DNA of 64,000 nt, taken from assembly GCA_008828725.1 (NCBI GenBank), contig MEHQ01000128.1, positions 1,996,679 to 2,060,678 on the forward strand, read 5' to 3'. The position numbers were made by a program, and so were the translations under genes. Numbering within the stretch: position 1 is the stretch's first letter; every line of letters starts with the position of its first letter. A model generated the notes under the pieces. It was given only the letters and a program-made list of their open reading frames with translations, was not told the DNA's origin and did no database searches. Positions 59,301-64,000 of this stretch are shown in pieces. The stretch is from Saccharina japonica. Taxonomy: Eukaryota > Sar > Phaeophyceae > Laminariales > Laminariaceae.

Positions 59301-61324
59301 ACTGTTAAGCGATGCGTGTCAGCGCAAAAACCTTGTACGAGTACAGAGAAAAATGTAAACAAATAAATCCGAATCATTTCATGATTCGTTTGTGTTGTAT
59401 TATATTTTTGCTCATATTTTGTAAAATCTGTATCTGGTATCAGGTCGATTGGTCCTTGGGCTGGTAGTCCCACAATCACCAACACCACCCACCAACATTT
59501 ATTGTTAAGCGATGCGTGTCAACGCAAAAACCTTGTACAGAGAAAAATGCAAACAAAAAAATCTGAATCATTTCAGAATTCGTTTTTGTTGTTAAGTCTA
59601 TTTGCTCGTATTTCGTAAAATCTGTATCATTTCAGAAATCGTTTTATTGTCTTTGTGTTTTCATTTTTTTGTTTGGCTGGTGTCGTTGGGTTCTCGTACC
59701 CGGTACGTTGGCCAAAACAAAACTGCTGCTGTATGTACCAGGCACTGCTGCTGCTGTACATATCAGGTACCTGGTATATGGCAAGCGGTTGTCTGCTGTA
59801 CTGGCTGGGGGAGCACCGACCACCACGAGGTTCAGCCAACTTGACACCACGACGACCAGCGAGCAACAAGATTCTGGTGCTTCTGTTGTTCGGCTGGTAG
59901 CGGTGGTGTCTGTGGTGTTTGTGGTGGTGGTAGTTGAGGCTGCATGGGTATTTTTTTTTATAATGAGGAGGTATTGATGCTCTTCATAATGGTTGGGTGT
60001 CTGCCCGTGGGTGTGTGCCCCTGCTCACGTACAGACACAAACGGACAAAAAACAGTTATGAAAACTGCCACAGCGTGCCTTTATTTACTGGATTGCTTAA
60101 TATTGAGGTTTGTCTGTCTGCTCGTCTGTCTTTCCCTCGTTCGGTTTGCTTTTTTTTGGCGCGCGACGCGTACACTCAACCGATTCAGACACGCTCGGGA
60201 CTGATAGAGGCCCGCTATTTGTGCCGACCGTCCTGTGCTGCTCGTGTCGAAAGCCGTGCCGAGATGGGAGAGCTAGGCGGTAGTGACTGTCATAATTGGT
60301 TACCACAGTGACAATTGTCACTAAGATTATTTTCCTGGCGGTAGTCAACCCTCCGCACTGAAGAACACACACACACTCTGCAGACGAGCCGCTCACACGC
60401 ACAGATTGCAACCACAGCACCACAACCACCACCACCACCACCCACCACCACACGACCCCCAGCCACCACCACCAGCCAAGCAGCAGGGGCACCTGAAGCT
60501 TGTGGCTCGTGCTCGTGGTGGCTGGGGGTCGTTCCCGTGGTCTGGTGATGGTGTGGTCGGGTGCTTACTTCCTCTCGAGAAAAGAACGATCATTGGTATC
60601 ATTTACATAAAATATATACATACTGCTGTGTATATTATACGAGTGTTCAATGTTTGACTGAAATAACTCCTATTGATCTATTGATAGTCCGGGGTGCTGC
60701 TGTGCTGCTGCTGCTGCTGCTGCTGTATAAGGTACTTTTTTTTTGCATTTTGTTATTCCTTTTTTTCACGTATACCTACGTACGTATTTGACCTGCCGAG
60801 TATACGGTATATAATATACCTGGTATGTATATACAAGTACCAGTTTCTATTTTTTAATACCCCGTGTTCCAGTTTTTTTTTTATACTCCATCTTTTTCAA
60901 GTATTTTTCTTTGCATTGTACTAGCTGCTGCTGTACCTGCTCAGTTCGTCATTATGGTACCAGTTTTTTTTTTTTTTTCGCATTTTCGGTAATATAATAT
61001 TATTCCAATATGTGACCTGCCCAGTACACAGAGTAGTATTAATAGTACACATATACATGATGCCCTGCCAGTTTTCGTCGTTTCCATATAATACGCACCA
61101 CACAAACACCCACAGCCCAGCGATCCACTTACTACCCACTGTACAAGGTTGTTGCGCTGACACGCATCGCTTAACAAGAAATGTTGGTGGGTGGTGTTGG
61201 CGATGGTGGGACTACCAGCCCAGGGACCAACCGACCCACCCAGTAACTCTCTCACCCACCACGCACACCCATCAACTACTTGCCGGTCACTAAAAAAAAG
61301 GTTTCTGTGCTGACACAAATCGCT
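56330..61324 (+). repeat. 5-kb direct duplication, copy 2
   Basis: Second copy of 51102-56086; see that entry. After about 61324 the sequence continues as a normal composite-repeat right part (GATCCAATCAATCACGATTA, AACCGCCAACGCAGTAGC), whereas copy 1 breaks off into an A tract. Confidence 0.95.
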
Positions 61325-61830
61325 TCAAAACAAAACGATCCAATCAATCACGATTATTGTAGGAACAGCAAAAAGAGAAGAACCGCCAACGCAGTAGCTT
61401 AAAGCAGTTAGGAGTTTGACCACTTGAAGGCGTGTGTCACGCTCCTCATTCCACCCGTTCTTGTAGCTGGTGGGCGTTGGTGGGGTATTTTTCCCGTGGT
61501 CTGGTGATGGTGGTCGGGTGCTTGCTCTGTGGTGGCGATGGTGGCTCAAGAAGAGAGAGCTTTTTAGACCCAGAAAACCAATTCTACCACCTCATCACAA
61601 CAACCCCCACCACCACCCCCACCACAACCACCCCCCACCACCACCACCCCCACCACCATCCACCAAGAGCAGCAGAAGCTTATATTGCTCGTGGCGGCTG
61701 GCGTTTGTGGTGGTGTAGTGGTCTCTGTGTGTTATGTTGGCTGTGAGCTTCGTGTTACTCGGTGCCCGTGAGCGATGATTGCGTGGCTTTTGCCGTGTGC
61801 ACTCCTCTCTCGAGAAGAACGAGCACCAGT
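61325..61830 (+). repeat. Composite repeat right part and a further CCA-tract module
   Basis: AACCGCCAACGCAGTAGCTT and GCGTGTGTCACGCTCCTCAT match the right end of the family. CCA/CCCCCA tracts (61595-61670) and TCTCGAGAAGAACGAGCACC follow, as in 19730. Confidence 0.65.
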
Positions 61831-63285
61831 ATCATATTCTCAGTTTGCAAAACCGAGTCTCTGTTTCGGGAATTCAAATCTTGTCTGTCTGTCTGTCTGT
61901 CTGTGTGTCTTACTTGGTTTTCCCCACTCAAGAGGCTCACCCCCTCGATTTGTTCGTCGAAATCCCTTGTCTGACCCCGCCCCCGACCGCACAGACCCTC
62001 TCTACTCATCACATTACGGGCACCCTCGAAGTTTCAGCTTGTTTGGCGTGGCCTGGGTGGTGTTGTGTTTATTTTGGCAACCTTGGTCGAGGCTACCCTT
62101 CGCTACCCTCGGGTCTTCGCTCGACCTCCGGTCTTCTCGTAACGATTATTAGGTGCATTTGTACATTTTGTGACCATCGAAATGTCCCTATATTTCCGCC
62201 CGGTGGCAACCTGAGGAAGTCTCCACGCAAAAACGCGACGAACGTGAAGCACACGCGTGCGTTCCAACTCGACGACCGGCTGCTGCGCACTCGTGTCGCG
62301 TCCTCGTTATCCACCTCTCCCCTCGGCTCCTTTGGAGTGACGGCCCATCCCGCTCCGTCTCTCTCTTCCTCCCCCGGTGTCTCCGTCTCTCTCTTCCTCC
62401 CCCGGTGTCCCTCTCTCTGTCCTCTCTCAGCATCCGACCTCCTATGTACCTCCTCCCAAGCCACCCAAGTTGTTGCTCATGTGGTGACCCTTGTTCGCAC
62501 TTACTTGATTTAAGTATAATAACCCTTTAGTTTGCTTCTCTCGATTATTCGACACTATTAATGTTTGCCCGTACCTGGTACGTACCCTATCATTTCTGCT
62601 CCCAACCTAACTACGTACGGACTCTGAACCGAAATATAAGGACCATTTAAATAGGAACGTTAATATAAAAGTGTTTATTATATTCCGGGTCAGAGTGGTA
62701 CGAGACGACAGAGTGCGGGGCCTCATGGAACAACCCGAGACCACACATGAACACGAAAATACAGTAGTGCGTCATACACAACGGTTGACAGCCCGTTTTC
62801 ATGGACCCTATTCGTAATGCATTCGGGAAAATATCATATGAATATTCGGAACGTGTTCCCTTTCAGCAGAGGCTTGAAAAAGTAGGTAGCAGTACGGTAG
62901 TAGGTGTGTGTGTGTTCTCCACATTACCAAACCTTCCTTTCTACCCGTCGACATCCAGCACACCCAGTGTCCGTGCCGATTCTTCATCCTAAAAAGGTAC
63001 CAGTTATGTGGTCACAAAACTACGACACAGGAGATCTACGTAAGTACAGTACCACACAACAGCCCACCACCACCACCTCCATCGCCGCCCACCACCCCAC
63101 CAGTCGAGACCAGGGCACCAGAAGCTTGATGTCGTGGTGGTTTGGTGGTCGTTGGTGGTGGGCGTGGTCTGCTGCCGTCTCTCCCTTCCCTCTCTTCCTC
63201 TCCCGGTGTCCCTCTCGCGTCGGTCTCGCTTCTTTCCGCAGCACGTACAGCAGTAAGTATTAATGTATAATTAAGATGAGTGTTT
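61831..63285. other. Stretch without convincing gene; CT-rich and (GTCT)n tracts
   Basis: A (GTCT)n tract lies at about 61880-61905. CTCTCTCTTCCTCCCCCGGTGTC is repeated at 62360-62410 and partly at 63180-63215. The 244-codon plus frame at 61779-62513 runs through these tracts and has no recognised domain; I do not call it a gene. Confidence 0.45.
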
Positions 63286-63930
63286 TGCTTTTTTTCTTTT
63301 TTAACTTTTACTTCTCTAAAAATTCTCCCCGAAAGGAGGATTTGAGGTAAAGTTTTGAAAAAACGGCAAAAATGTACTTTGAGAAGTATTTTTTTGATCA
63401 AAAGTTACGGTAACTTTTGTCTCTCTCAGTCTTGATTGGCCTACACGCACCGAGCATCTTCTACGCGACGCAGAACGCCCCAAATTATGGGAGATGTCTC
63501 CCAATAGGCCCACAGCCAACCTTGCTGCTTGCTCTCACACAACACAACAACCGGTGGGAGCACAGAGGCTCGAGAGATGTAGCTACATCTCTTTAATATC
63601 CGACAAACTGAGACGAAGTGTAGAAATATACCTGTTTCGTGATCAAAACCAGAGATAAACTTGGCCCATTTATCATGCTTTTTGGGTGTAAAATGAAGCC
63701 AAATAGCGTAATTTTTTGCCTCCGGCGGCGCCTTCAGCGGGATCCTCCGGAGGGCGCCTCCGGGGCCCTCCGGGGGCGCCTCCAGCGGGGCCCCCTCGGC
63801 CGGGGGGGGGCTTTTTTGGCTCGCTTCCGCTCGCCTCTGCAGCGCCAACTAGTCAACTAAAGTCAGTTAGTTGGCTGGCGACGCCAGCCAACTAATAACT
63901 AGCGGGAACTCCAGCCAACTCACAGCCCTA
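63286..63930. mobile_element. Partial second copy of the hAT-like element
   Basis: 63573-63930 is co-linear with 47633-47919, including ATATCCGACAAACTGAGACG, the GC-rich block and the terminal CTCACAGCCCTA. 63290-63575 matches 47030-47250 in reverse, so an internal segment is flipped between copies. No left terminus found. Confidence 0.75.
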
Positions 63931-64000
63931 GTATTTTAATAGTCAATCGTTTGTATCTTCCCTTCATCCCCTCGCTGCCTCGGCAAAGTTTTCTCTTTGG

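Noticed and set aside
61779-62513. 244-codon plus-strand frame
   Set aside because: Runs through (GTCT)n and CT-rich repeats; no domain, and opposite-strand frames are equally open.

Overview
The window is a stretch of nuclear DNA from a eukaryote, and it is poor in genes and rich in repeats. I see one confident gene: a five-exon gene on the minus strand (41352 to 35371). It encodes a secreted or surface protein with a long right-handed beta-helix, a cysteine-rich linker and a C-terminal multi-pass membrane domain. That architecture, sometimes called a polymorphic-outer-membrane-protein-like adhesin, is known to me mainly from photosynthetic stramenopiles and other algae. A brown alga or close relative is my best guess for the source. 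The guess rests on the protein family and general base texture, not on a marker gene. No rRNA or tRNA gene and no bacterial-style operon was found.

Layout. 1-850 is an LTR-retrotransposon fossil. 1153-1778 and 13413-14044 are two copies of one short inverted-repeat element. 3.3-5.2 kb and 10.0-11.4 kb are two related satellite loci built from CAGGGTG/CACCCTG palindromes and TACTCCGAGTA motifs. Near each lies an end of a second small inverted-repeat element. 8.26-8.86 kb is a 600-base foldback. 11.9-12.4 kb is a CCCGTCCCATC minisatellite.

14.84-37 kb is dominated by an inverted duplication. Block A (14.84-17.36 kb) contains a 5'-truncated copy of the gene and matches 34.36-36.88 kb in reverse. 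Block B (26.29-28.28 kb) matches 32.39-34.35 kb in reverse. A and B are adjacent on the right side but separated on the left by 8.9 kb of nested repeats (17360-26289), so the right copy looks like an empty site. That insert holds two units of a composite repeat, a LINE remnant that is itself interrupted by a TIR element, and older repeats. Between B and B' lies a direct repeat (28.92-29.46 and 31.59-32.13 kb) with conserved hairpins.

41.4-64 kb is again mostly mobile DNA. It holds a small TIR element (42.4 kb), a 662-base TIR element (44.19-44.85 kb) and a striking 495-base near-perfect foldback (45372-45866). A 2.0-kb hAT-like element follows, with perfect 8-base target duplications (45918-47919). 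Next is a nearly identical 5-kb direct duplication (51102-56086 and 56330-61324) whose junction carries two ambiguous bases. A partial second copy of the hAT-like element ends at 63930.

All calls come from reading the sequence by eye. Splice junctions of the main gene were checked for phase and for agreement with the known family pattern. Repeat boundaries are accurate to a few bases only where terminal repeats or target duplications are quoted.
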